Assembly: GCA_902798815.1 (NCBI GenBank)
Contig: CADBYH010000012.1
Span: 1-46,485 of the forward strand
From: an uncultured Erysipelotrichaceae bacterium
Lineage (GTDB): Bacteria > Bacillota_I > Bacilli_A > RF39 > UBA660
Direction of reading: 5' to 3'
Length of the DNA: 46,485 nt
Each line of letters starts with the position of its first letter. Positions within the stretch are counted from its first letter, which is position 1. Below the pieces are notes generated by a model. It had not been told where the DNA came from. It did no database searches and saw only the letters and a program-made list of their open reading frames with translations. Of this stretch, positions 17,101 to 24,763 are shown piece after piece. The translations under genes and the position numbers were made by a program.

Positions 17101-18751
17101 ACAAAATGATATTGTAGTTCCATCAAAAGGTGAAGAAATAACTAATATTATCAAATATATTGTTGATGAGGCAAAGAAAACAAATATATCAATAGAACAG
17201 TTATGGTTACCTAGAATTCCAGATGTAATATATACAGAGCAATTAAAAGAAAAATATCAATATAAAACAATTAAAAACGTAATTAATCCAATAATCGGAG
17301 AGTATGATGATCCAGATAATCAATCACAAAATATTTTAACTCTTCCATTATCAACAGAAGGAAATACAATTATATTTGGTTCTGCAGGAAATGGAAAAGA
17401 ATTAATGGTATCAAATATCATTTACTCATGTATTACAACTCATACATCAAGAGAAGTAAATTTCTATCTTCTAGATTTTGGAGCTGAGACATTAACAATG
17501 TTTAGAAAAGCACCTCATGTTGGTGATGTAATGCTATCAACAGATGCAGAAAAAATTGCTAATATGTTTAAAATGGTAAATCAAACAATAGAAGAAAGAA
17601 AGAAAATATTCATAGATTACAACGGTTCATATGAATTCTACATAAATCATGGAGGAAAACAAATACCATTAATAGTAATTGTTATAAATAATGTTGAGGC
17701 ATTTGTAGAAACATATCCAGATTATGAAGAAATAATGGGACAAATGACAAGAGATTGTCTAAAATATGGTGTAGTATTTATATATACAACAAATGGACCA
17801 AATACAGTAAGATATAAATTAAGACAAAATTTCAAACAAAATGTTGTTCTTCAATTTAATGATCCATCAGATTACGCATCAGTAATCCCAGGAGTTAGAA
17901 AGAAAGAACCTTCTAAAGCATTTGGTAGAGGATTGATATTATTAGATTCAATTTTTGAGTTCCAAACATCATATCCATACCGTGAAGCAAAGATGACAGA
18001 TTATATCAAAGTAGTATGTGATAAGTTAAATACAGTATGTGACTATAAAGCACCATTTATCCCAATACTTCCAGATGTAGTATCAAAAGATTTTGTAGAA
18101 AACTTACTTGGAAATATCAAGACAATTCCAGTTGGTGTAGAAAAAGAAAACTTAAATATAGCTCAAATTGATTTAAACAACGCATATATGTATAACATAA
18201 CTGGAGATGATATTACAACAGATCCAAGATTCCTAAAAGGATTAATAAGAAACTTAACAACAATTCCAAATTCAGAATGTATTGTATTAGATGCAATTAG
18301 TGTTCTTGATGGATTATCATATGAAAAAACAACATACAGTACAGATGCATGTTATGATTCTATTGAAAAACTTACAAATGCATTTGAAAATAATGATCCA
18401 GAAAAAACAACATTTGCTATGGTTATTGGTGTGCATAATTTAATGAACAAATTAAGTTCTATAGAATCAGGTAAATTACAAAAACTAATGACAGAAGCAA
18501 AGAGCAAAAGAAATATCAAATTCCTAATTGTAGATACAATAGATAATATTAAATCAATTACATTTGAGGCATGGTATAAAGGTAATGCAGACTTATCTGA
18601 AGGAATTTGGATTGGAAATGGAATTGGAAATCAATTTACACTTAAAGTTACAACTAATTCAAGATTATTAAGAGCAGATCTTGAACCAGGATTTGGATAT
18701 TGTATTAAGAAAGGTAAAGCGACATTAATTAAATTAATGTCTGATGAGTAG
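14183..18751 (+). CDS. essC: Type VII secretion ATPase EssC (FtsK/SpoIIIE family)
   Basis: EssC is the membrane motor of Firmicutes type VII secretion. The 1522-residue product has an N-terminal forkhead-associated domain (about 105-180, with VSRQQARL and DLNSKYGTYVNN), a hydrophobic pair at about 262-320, and FtsK/SpoIIIE ATPase domains. Domain 1 has an intact Walker A GMTGSGKS (about 717-724) and Walker B LIIVSDEFAE. Domain 2 has GSAGNGKE (about 1066), which lacks the Ser/Thr after Lys, and a Walker B with Asn for Asp. A third, more diverged domain follows. I chose the GTG at 14183, 7-8 bases after AAAGGG; a GTG at 14174 overlaps that site. EssA, EssB and EsaA are not in the window. Confidence 0.93.
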   Translation: MIVRLIKKKKIYNFTLPTKISGNYWITDNDYLGNVRNLINVEEENGKWKIKSDFETKIMSGEVEVESAYLSEYSLYFLKINTDNEYVILYCSPTIDKEIYRLRIKDKNDFLIGNNTDAPINFSYPLVSRQQARLIYSNGVWVVQDLNSKYGTYVNNNSITTKQLEYGDIIFIMGLRIIVMKDTLIINNIGPSLNIDNNYFDSITPITQKQVEFDNPDEEGIEFYKEDDYFYRAPRFKTGIEDANIGIDAPPGQEEEDKTPAIYTIGPMLTMAMMSMSMGISSLQGVIEGTVDLKTAAPTLIMSGAMLATMLLWPTLQSIYQKKVRKQKEEERKTKYLKYLDDKREKIQAEMKIQRQILIDNYLPLSEVKEIIYQRKRNLWEREIGQEDFLDLRLGIGSTELKGKIAIPEEHFSLKSDELLKEVYKVGAESRTLENVPVSLNFVNRNISAIIGTAMNKKEFIEGLILQMITFHSYEDLKIVLFTNEQNASNWEYLKVAPHNWNNNKTMRYFATNLDEAKDISFELGKELQARKLKDNNGKMEINEEDYHSYKPYFVIITDDYKLVRDVELIKEVTDMKINYGFSLIVISPRLINIPNECSAFVSVGDKKSGIFENELVSNKQKEFVADFDSTLNIFECCKLIANIPIDIAKESRALPSSVSFLEMYNVGMVDQLNILNRWKTNDPTKTLQVPIGLDKSRELFKLDLHEKAHGPHGLIAGMTGSGKSEFIISYVLSMALNYHPYEVSFVLIDYKGGGLTGAFENKETGVKLPHLAGTITNLDTVEMNRSLASVQSELRRRQRLFNEARDKLDESTIDIYKYQSLYRKGAVSKPISHLIIVSDEFAELKDQRPEFMEQLISTARIGRSLGVHLILATQKPSGVVNDQIWSNSKFRICLRVQDKSDSMDMIKCPDAAELKTTGRFYLQVGYNELFAMGQAAWAGAQYYPTEKRKKKVDQSIRIVDNVGSTIKLLDTKQNDIVVPSKGEEITNIIKYIVDEAKKTNISIEQLWLPRIPDVIYTEQLKEKYQYKTIKNVINPIIGEYDDPDNQSQNILTLPLSTEGNTIIFGSAGNGKELMVSNIIYSCITTHTSREVNFYLLDFGAETLTMFRKAPHVGDVMLSTDAEKIANMFKMVNQTIEERKKIFIDYNGSYEFYINHGGKQIPLIVIVINNVEAFVETYPDYEEIMGQMTRDCLKYGVVFIYTTNGPNTVRYKLRQNFKQNVVLQFNDPSDYASVIPGVRKKEPSKAFGRGLILLDSIFEFQTSYPYREAKMTDYIKVVCDKLNTVCDYKAPFIPILPDVVSKDFVENLLGNIKTIPVGVEKENLNIAQIDLNNAYMYNITGDDITTDPRFLKGLIRNLTTIPNSECIVLDAISVLDGLSYEKTTYSTDACYDSIEKLTNAFENNDPEKTTFAMVIGVHNLMNKLSSIESGKLQKLMTEAKSKRNIKFLIVDTIDNIKSITFEAWYKGNADLSEGIWIGNGIGNQFTLKVTTNSRLLRADLEPGFGYCIKKGKATLIKLMSDE

Positions 18752-18762
18752 GAGGAAAAACT

Positions 18763-19020
18763 ATGGATAAAAATAAAATATTAATTGAAATAGAAATTCC
18801 TTTAATTGAAAAAAAATATGATATTTTCATTCCAATAAATAAAAAAATTGGAACAATGAAAAGTCTAATTGAAACTGCTCTTATCGATATTACAGATCAA
18901 GCATATACACAAAAGAAAGATTCAAATTTCTACAGTAAAGAAACCGGAGAAATATATGATGTTAATAAAACAATCCGAGATACAGATTTAAAAAATGGAT
19001 CAAGAATTGTCTTAATATAA
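18763..19020 (+). CDS. Ubiquitin-like YukD/EsaB protein
   Basis: An 85-residue protein with a beta-grasp pattern: IEIEIPLIEKKYDIFIPINK, then a helix (GTMKSLIETALIDITD) and the end DTDLKNGSRIVLI. This is typical of YukD/EsaB, which regulates or assembles type VII secretion. A GGAGGA site precedes the ATG. It lies 11 bases after essC and 12 bases before a WxG protein, so it is part of the same operon. Confidence 0.88.
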   Translation: MDKNKILIEIEIPLIEKKYDIFIPINKKIGTMKSLIETALIDITDQAYTQKKDSNFYSKETGEIYDVNKTIRDTDLKNGSRIVLI

Positions 19021-19032
19021 GGAGGTAAACTT

Positions 19033-19254
19033 ATGTCAGATTACAACCAATATATAACTTCAATAAATAAAATATTTGATTACATATCAAAAATGAAAGC
19101 AGGTTGGAATGGACAAGATAACATTAATTATATAGAGAGTATTGAAGAATACAAACAAATAGTAATTAATAATGTTAATTTGTTCAAAGAAGCACAACCT
19201 CAACAAGCACAACCTGAATCACTAGGAAGTGAGGAGGTAAAAGCAAATGATTGA
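19033..19254 (+). CDS. Short WXG100-like helical protein
   Basis: A 73-residue protein with helix 1 to about residue 22, then the turn AGWNGQDNI (Trp25, Gly27), then helix 2 and a Gln/Pro-rich tail (EAQPQQAQPE). The WxG turn and the position after EssC and YukD suggest a type VII substrate or its chaperone. It is shorter than the usual 100 residues. AGGAGG precedes the ATG. The end overlaps the next small gene by 8 bases, so the two products are probably made in equal amounts. Confidence 0.7.
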   Translation: MSDYNQYITSINKIFDYISKMKAGWNGQDNINYIESIEEYKQIVINNVNLFKEAQPQQAQPESLGSEEVKAND

Positions 19255-19462
19255 TAAGTTATCATATGATGAAATAACAAATATTTCAAACGGATTAAAG
19301 CAAGAAGTAGAAGTTCTTAATAATTTGATGAAAGATAAAGATGCTGCTGACTTAAAAGACTTTATTGCTACAGTAGAAGGATATTCAAAATTCTTAGAAA
19401 CTTCTGTAGAAATAAACAAAGATGCAGATAAGGCAATAGAAGCATTAAAAAGTGTTAAATAA
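19247..19462 (+). CDS. Small helical protein of the type VII operon
   Basis: A 71-residue, acidic, all-helical protein: SYDEITNISNGLKQEVEVLN, a short break at KDKDAAD, and a second helix to the end. There is no WxG turn. It overlaps the preceding WxG gene and uses a GAGGAGG site in that gene. A hetero-oligomer with the WxG protein is a reasonable guess. A terminator starts at its stop codon, so this is the last gene of the operon. Confidence 0.65.
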   Translation: MIDKLSYDEITNISNGLKQEVEVLNNLMKDKDAADLKDFIATVEGYSKFLETSVEINKDADKAIEALKSVK

Positions 19463-19492
19463 AAAACTTTCATAATTATGAAAGTTTTTTTA
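19461..19492. terminator. Bidirectional terminator between the type VII operon and the SpoIID-like gene
   Basis: The stem AAAAAACTTTCAT / ATGAAAGTTTTTT works on both strands. It serves two convergent units; the minus-strand gene end lies within it. Confidence 0.9.
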
Positions 19493-20504
19493 TATACTTA
19501 TAAAGTTTAACTTTTGGAAAATAATAATTCAAAATATTGTAATAAGTTCCTCCATTTTTCGCAATACAACATGCTCCAAATAAACTTAATCCATATGAAT
19601 TACCAATTCCTTTAGTAATAACTTCAATATAATTATTATTAACAATAATACTAATATCATTAGAATTTAATTTAAGAATATTCTTAAATTCAGATATTGA
19701 TATTTTATAATTATCCATATTAATTATAGTTCCATTATTAGATATATAAATCTTACTCTTATTATTAATACTTATCTTAAATAATTTATTAATATCTTCA
19801 TAACTGTATTTAACAACATTTATATAATTTGAAGAAGTAATATCCCATATACTTTTAACACTTGTTAAATAGGGATATTTTTTATTAGTTCTAGTTCTAC
19901 CACTATTACAATAATGAATAAATGGAAGAATATAATTATTATTATATTGCATATACATACAAGAAACAGAATTAATAATTTCATTAAAACTATTTATAAG
20001 AGAATAATAATTATTATATATATCTCTATACTCTTTATAATATTTATAATCATTAAAAATGCTATTACATTTTATATAATTATCCTCATTCATTTGCTTA
20101 TACACATAAGTATTATATAAAATACATATACACTTATATACCTCAATAGGGAATTCAGAGTTATAAAAATCAAACAATATACTTAAAAGATATTCCCTTA
20201 ATGTTATTTCACACACACTATTATCATCTAACATAATATTAATTAAATAATTATCTGGAGAATAATAATCACTAATAATAGACTCATCTCTAGTAATATC
20301 TAATCTCTTAACAACAATACCATCAACTACATAATAAATAGTTTTTCCTTTAAAATTTATATTGTTACTTATAATATAATTTCTTGATAATAAAAGCAAC
20401 TTATCATCATTTAAAAATTCATTAGAAAACTCATATTTAAAACTTAAATATAAGTATAAAACCTCAACTCCATTTATATTATTAGTTGTATATTTATAAA
20501 ACAT
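19476..20504 (-). CDS. Divergent SpoIID/LytB-like protein, catalytic Glu apparently lost
   Basis: The 342-residue protein follows the SpoIID pattern: LREYLLSILF then EFPIEVYKCICI (family: EYLKGVVAGEMP then FPLEALKAQAV), the zinc-site region HYCNSGRTRTN with YPYLTSVKSIWD, and near the end SYGLSLFGACCIAKNGGTYY (family GHGVGMSQYGA). In this alignment the catalytic Glu of the AGEMP motif is a Phe or Asp. SpoIID is a lytic transglycosylase used in spore engulfment. No signal peptide is obvious. It is rich in Asn, Tyr and Ile. Recognition is by motif order only. Confidence 0.6.
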   Translation of the reverse strand: MFYKYTTNNINGVEVLYLYLSFKYEFSNEFLNDDKLLLLSRNYIISNNINFKGKTIYYVVDGIVVKRLDITRDESIISDYYSPDNYLINIMLDDNSVCEITLREYLLSILFDFYNSEFPIEVYKCICILYNTYVYKQMNEDNYIKCNSIFNDYKYYKEYRDIYNNYYSLINSFNEIINSVSCMYMQYNNNYILPFIHYCNSGRTRTNKKYPYLTSVKSIWDITSSNYINVVKYSYEDINKLFKISINNKSKIYISNNGTIINMDNYKISISEFKNILKLNSNDISIIVNNNYIEVITKGIGNSYGLSLFGACCIAKNGGTYYNILNYYFPKVKLYKYIKKLS

Positions 20505-20548
20505 ATAATCACCTAATAGTAATATGTAACAAATTATTATAAATATAC

Positions 20549-20587
20549 AAAAAAGAATTAAAACTCAAAGTATTTTAATTCTTTTTT
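20549..20587 (-). terminator. Terminator overlapping the end of the phospholipase-like gene
   Basis: The arms AAAAAGAATTAAAA (20550-20563) and TTTTAATTCTTTTT (20573-20586) flank a 9-base loop. The hairpin includes the last codons of the minus-strand gene and has T runs on both strands. Confidence 0.75.
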
Positions 20588-21526
20588 ATCATCGCAATTA
20601 ATACCAGTAACATAACTTGTATTATCAAATATCTGTTTAAGATCAATATCTTTACCATTTAAATAGTCATAGCAAGCACATACAATTACTTTAGCCTTTT
20701 TAACAGCTTTAAGATATAAATCAACAAACGATTCATTACTAGTCATATTATAAGTAGTAGGATTTCTCCATAATAAATTATCTTTATTTAAGTAATTATG
20801 ATTATCCTCAAGAGGAACATGATAACTAATCGCATCAAGTCTAAATGTATTTTTAAATGTAAAAGTATCAATAAGTTTATAAAAAAACTTTTTAATACCA
20901 TAAGAATCTTTTCTAAATAATCTAATAAAAACATCCATTTGTTTAAGTGATTTTGTATATATTTTACTCATATTATTAATACCAAAAGTATTATAAAAAG
21001 CATAATCAATTGTTTTATCTAATTCTTTAGAAATATCTTTATCAGTAAATATAAAACCAGAATAATCAAACTTATATGGATTAGTATTATATCTTCTGCT
21101 AATCATATCATTATCTATAAATGATTCCATAAAATGATGAAGATTATTATACTTGAATGATTCTTTATTGTTTTTATCAAACTCTCCAGTTTTATATATA
21201 ACATATGGATGAATTGTTGAATCCAGAACATAATGACTAATAAAACCAAATAAGAAAGAATATGTATCACTATCATTAATATCATTATCCTTCATATAGG
21301 TTAAAAAATTAATAAAGAAATCCTGAGATTTATTATTATGAAAATATTTATCAAAATCTCTTATTTTTTTACCTGGTACTAGAGATAACAGATTATAAAA
21401 CTTACAGGCATCTATACTTTGAGAATACATCTTACATTTATCAAGAATTAATGTATTCCTTATTTTCTCAGTTAAAATATCATAAACGTCATTAGCAAAA
21501 AAAGCATGTGTAACACTTGCTGGCAT
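20558..21526 (-). CDS. Zinc-dependent phospholipase C family protein
   Basis: The 322-residue product starts MPASVTHAFFANDVYDIL, the signature beginning of the bacterial zinc-dependent phospholipase C family. Metal-ligand candidates are His7 and Asp13, then FISHYVLDSTIHPY and NLHHFMESFIDND. The ATG at 21526 is chosen because AGGGGG sits 7 bases before it; an ATG 24 bases earlier lacks a site. No signal peptide is visible, so it may act on cytosolic or membrane inner-face substrates. The substrate is unknown. Confidence 0.82.
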   Translation of the reverse strand: MPASVTHAFFANDVYDILTEKIRNTLILDKCKMYSQSIDACKFYNLLSLVPGKKIRDFDKYFHNNKSQDFFINFLTYMKDNDINDSDTYSFLFGFISHYVLDSTIHPYVIYKTGEFDKNNKESFKYNNLHHFMESFIDNDMISRRYNTNPYKFDYSGFIFTDKDISKELDKTIDYAFYNTFGINNMSKIYTKSLKQMDVFIRLFRKDSYGIKKFFYKLIDTFTFKNTFRLDAISYHVPLEDNHNYLNKDNLLWRNPTTYNMTSNESFVDLYLKAVKKAKVIVCACYDYLNGKDIDLKQIFDNTSYVTGINCDDKKELKYFEF

Positions 21527-21630
21527 ATATATTCCCCCTATACAAATCATTATATATTTATTGTATCATTATCTAAATAATAAAACTACTATTATTGTTA
21601 ATAAAGAGTAATGAATTTTAAATAAATATA

Positions 21631-21639
21631 TGTTATAAT
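21631..21639 (+). promoter_or_regulatory. Extended -10 promoter of the Abi-HtrA unit
   Basis: TGTTATAAT lies 17 bases before the Abi gene ATG. Confidence 0.6.
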
Positions 21640-21656
21640 CTATAATAGGTGATACT

Positions 21657-22610
21657 ATGATAGACAAGAATTTTAAAAATCTTGACGAACAAATAGATAT
21701 TTTAAAATATAAAGGGATGGTTATAAGAGATGATAATTATGTCAAAAATGTCCTATTAAGAGAAAATTATTTCTTTCTAAATGGATATAGACATCTTTTT
21801 ATGGAACCTGGAGATAAGAAATTTAAAGATGGAACAACTTTCGAAGAAATGTATAGTCTATTTATGTTTGATCGCTCTATTAGAAATATATTCTTTAAGT
21901 ATCTATTAGTAATTGAGAATAACTTGAAATCAATTACATCATATCAATTATCAAAAAAATATGGTTATAGAGAAAGAGATTATTTAAAAGCAAAAAACTT
22001 TACAAGTGATCCTGCAAAACAAGCACAATTAAATGATTTATTAAAGAAAATGAAAAGACAAATTAGAGTAAATGGATCACAACATAGTGCAACACTTCAC
22101 TATTCATCAAATTATGGGTATATTCCATTATGGATATTAGTTAAAGTATTATCTTTTGGAATAGTTAGTGAAATGTATTCAATACTTAAAGTAGAAGATC
22201 AAAAAGATATTGCCAATATATATGAAATAGATCCAGATGTATTTATTGTATATCTTCCAATTTTAGCAAATTATAGAAATTTATGTGCTCATGAAGATAT
22301 ATTATATGAAAATAAAACTCAAAAATTAATTGATGACACAGTATATCATCAATTACTTAAAATTCCTAAAGAAGAAGATGTATATAAACAAGGAAAAAAT
22401 GATTTATTCGCTCTTGTAATAATTATGAAACAAATGCTAAGACAGGCAGATTTTAAAAATATGACAATAGAAATTGACCATATTATTGAAACATTAAATT
22501 ACAATATAAGAACAATCAAGATAGAAGATGTTTTAAATAGGATGGGATTCCCATTAAATTGGAAAGAACTAGCAAACATTGAAAGGAGCAAAAAAACAGA
22601 TGAAAATTAG
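21657..22610 (+). CDS. Abi family protein with HEPN RNase motif
   Basis: The 317-residue protein matches the Abi_2 (AbiD/AbiF) pattern: the N-terminal LDEQIDILKYKGMVI, then NYFFLNGYRHLF, the middle FDRSIRNIFFKYLLVIENNLK, and the HEPN nuclease motif RNLCAH (Arg207, His212) near residue 210. HEPN Abi proteins are RNA-cutting toxins that stop phage growth by halting the host. There is no obvious antitoxin next to it. Its last 11 bases overlap the HtrA gene, which is unusual for a toxin gene. Confidence 0.85.
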   Translation: MIDKNFKNLDEQIDILKYKGMVIRDDNYVKNVLLRENYFFLNGYRHLFMEPGDKKFKDGTTFEEMYSLFMFDRSIRNIFFKYLLVIENNLKSITSYQLSKKYGYRERDYLKAKNFTSDPAKQAQLNDLLKKMKRQIRVNGSQHSATLHYSSNYGYIPLWILVKVLSFGIVSEMYSILKVEDQKDIANIYEIDPDVFIVYLPILANYRNLCAHEDILYENKTQKLIDDTVYHQLLKIPKEEDVYKQGKNDLFALVIIMKQMLRQADFKNMTIEIDHIIETLNYNIRTIKIEDVLNRMGFPLNWKELANIERSKKTDEN

Positions 22611-23661
22611 TAATAAAGAAACAAAAGACATTTTATTAATTATTTCATCTTTTTTATTTGGTGGTTTGATTATGTACATACTGCTAAATATATATGGAGT
22701 TGATAAACAAATATCAACTACCTCCTTATCAAAAACAGTTAATAAAGTATATGCATCAACTGTAACTATAGAATCATATTCAGGTGGAGCTATCGAAGCA
22801 ACAGGATCAGGATTCTTTTATAAAAAAGATAATAAAAATGCTTATATTCTAACAAATGAACATATCTTAACAGATGATAAAATAGTAATAACTACAACAG
22901 ATAATAAAAATGCTGAAGCAACTATACTAGGTAAAGATAAGTACCTAGATTTAGCAGTATTAAGAGTAGATAAAAAATATGCCAAAAAAATAGTAAATCT
23001 ATCAAAAAATAAAAAAACACAATTAGGAGATTCAATCTTTACTATAACATCACCATTAGGTATAGATTATAAAGGTTCAGTAACAAGAGGAATAATATCA
23101 GGAAAAGATAGAATAGTTCAAACAACAGTAGAAGAAAAAAATACATCAAACTGGTTAATGCGTGTAATTCAAATAGATGCCGCTATAAATAAAGGAAGTA
23201 GTGGAGGAGCATTATTTGATGAACAAGGAAATGTTATAGGAGTAGTAACCCTTAAATTAATAGATACAGATATTGAAGGAATGGGATTCGCAATACCAAT
23301 AGAATATGCAATAAACCATTTCAAAGAATTAGAAACAGGAAAAAAAATAGCTTGGCCAGAATTAGGAATAAGTATGACTAACGTTACAAACAGTTCTACA
23401 TTATTATCAAATAATATAAAAATACCTACAGATTTATCACAAGGAGTAGCTATTTTAAGTGTAAAAAAGAATAGTAGTGCTGATAAGGCAGGACTTAAAA
23501 AAGGAGATATAATAACTAAAATAGATGATAAAAATATAGATAATATCTCATATTTAAAATATGTTCTATTCCAACATAAAGTAGGAGATAAAATAACAAT
23601 TAAATATTATAGAAATGGCACAAAAAGACAAACAAGCGCAATATTAAATAGTTCTGAATAA
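22600..23661 (+). CDS. HtrA/DegP-like membrane-anchored serine protease
   Basis: A quality-control protease facing the cell surface. An N-terminal anchor (about residues 9-31) is followed by a trypsin-like domain with His88 (TNEHIL), Asp117 (YLDLAVL) and Ser201 (NKGSSGGAL), then one PDZ domain (about 270-345, AGLKKGDIITKIDD). The 353-residue length fits. I chose ATG 22600 because AAAGGAG is at 22582-22588; an upstream in-frame ATG inside the Abi gene has no site. It overlaps the Abi gene and ends in a terminator. Confidence 0.92.
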   Translation: MKISNKETKDILLIISSFLFGGLIMYILLNIYGVDKQISTTSLSKTVNKVYASTVTIESYSGGAIEATGSGFFYKKDNKNAYILTNEHILTDDKIVITTTDNKNAEATILGKDKYLDLAVLRVDKKYAKKIVNLSKNKKTQLGDSIFTITSPLGIDYKGSVTRGIISGKDRIVQTTVEEKNTSNWLMRVIQIDAAINKGSSGGALFDEQGNVIGVVTLKLIDTDIEGMGFAIPIEYAINHFKELETGKKIAWPELGISMTNVTNSSTLLSNNIKIPTDLSQGVAILSVKKNSSADKAGLKKGDIITKIDDKNIDNISYLKYVLFQHKVGDKITIKYYRNGTKRQTSAILNSSE

Positions 23662-23676
23662 TAGAACTATTTTTTT
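23646..23676 (+). terminator. Terminator overlapping the htrA stop
   Basis: The arms AAATAGTTCT and AGAACTATTT flank the TAA stop codon and lead into a run of T. Confidence 0.85.
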
Positions 23677-23697
23677 GAAGACAAATTTAAAAAAATG

Positions 23698-23706
23698 TGA
23701 TATAAT
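23698..23706 (+). promoter_or_regulatory. Extended -10 promoter of corA
   Basis: TGATATAAT lies 29 bases before the corA ATG. Confidence 0.6.
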
Positions 23707-23735
23707 ACATGCGATAAAGAAAGGGGAGATATTTT

Positions 23736-24680
23736 ATGTTAAAAATCTATAAAACCAGTTCTGTAGAAAAGAAAATAAAAAAGATTAAAAAGATAACAGC
23801 AGATTCATGGATAAATCTAACATCACCCACAACAGAAGAAATAGAAAAAGTTGTAGAAAAAACAAAAGTAGATAAAGATTTGATATTAAAGATGCTAGAC
23901 GTAGAAGAGTTACCTCGTATAGAACAAGGAGAAAATGCAACATTAGTTGTAATAGATACTCCATATCTTGAAGAAGGTGAAGTATCCCATATATATAGTA
24001 CATATCCATTAGGTATAATAATTACAAATAATAATTATCTAATAACAGTATCTCCAAAAAAAGTTAATATTTTAAATGATTTTATAAAAAATAATGTAAA
24101 AGATTTTAGAACTGCTAAAAAAATAAGATTCTTGATTCAAATATTGTTAAAAACATCTAATTATTATCAAAGAGCATTAAAACAAGTTAATTTAGATATT
24201 GAGAAAAAAGAAGCGGTATTAAAAAAATCAACAGAAAATGAAGATCTATTAGATTTATTAGAAATAGAAAAAACATTAGTTTATTTTATTACTTCATTAA
24301 AAGCAAATGATCTAGTGCTTGAAAAACTATCAAAAGGAACAATATTACCATTATATGAAGGGGATTTAGATTTATTAGAAGATGCTATAATCGAAAATAA
24401 ACAGGCAATAGAAATGAGTGGTATATATAGAGATATCTTATCTTCAATAACAGATACATATGCAACTGTAGTATCAAATAACTTAAACAATGTAATGAAG
24501 TTCCTAGCAGGAGCAACAATAGTTTTGTCAATCCCAACGATGATATCATCATTTATGGGAATGAATGTTCCATTAGGAGATTTTGCTACAATGGGAACAG
24601 CATTTATACAACTATTAGTTATTTCAACAATTTTATCTATAGTTATTGCTATTATATTAAAAAAGAAAAATATGCTATAA
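23736..24680 (+). CDS. corA: CorA-type magnesium transporter
   Basis: CorA forms a pentameric magnesium (or cobalt) channel. The 314-residue protein has a cytosolic N-terminal domain, a long helix region (YYQRALKQVNLDIEKKEAVL) and two C-terminal transmembrane segments. The signature GMN follows the first one (SSFMGMNVPLGD) near residue 276. The end IILKKKNML is basic as expected. AAAGGGGAG precedes the ATG. It has its own promoter and terminator. Confidence 0.93.
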   Translation: MLKIYKTSSVEKKIKKIKKITADSWINLTSPTTEEIEKVVEKTKVDKDLILKMLDVEELPRIEQGENATLVVIDTPYLEEGEVSHIYSTYPLGIIITNNNYLITVSPKKVNILNDFIKNNVKDFRTAKKIRFLIQILLKTSNYYQRALKQVNLDIEKKEAVLKKSTENEDLLDLLEIEKTLVYFITSLKANDLVLEKLSKGTILPLYEGDLDLLEDAIIENKQAIEMSGIYRDILSSITDTYATVVSNNLNNVMKFLAGATIVLSIPTMISSFMGMNVPLGDFATMGTAFIQLLVISTILSIVIAIILKKKNML

Positions 24681-24707
24681 ATGACTTTACATTATAGCAT
24701 ATTTTTT
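24666..24707 (+). terminator. Terminator after corA
   Basis: The arms AATATGCTATAA and TTATAGCATATT surround an 11-base loop and are followed by TTTT. The stop codon is in the 5' arm. Confidence 0.8.
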
Positions 24708-24730
24708 AAATTGTAAAAAGAAAATATAAT

Positions 24731-24739
24731 TGCTATAAT
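24731..24739 (+). promoter_or_regulatory. Extended -10 promoter
   Basis: TGCTATAAT lies 24 bases before the following ATG. Confidence 0.6.
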
Positions 24740-24763
24740 TATTAATATAGGAAGTGACTTTTT

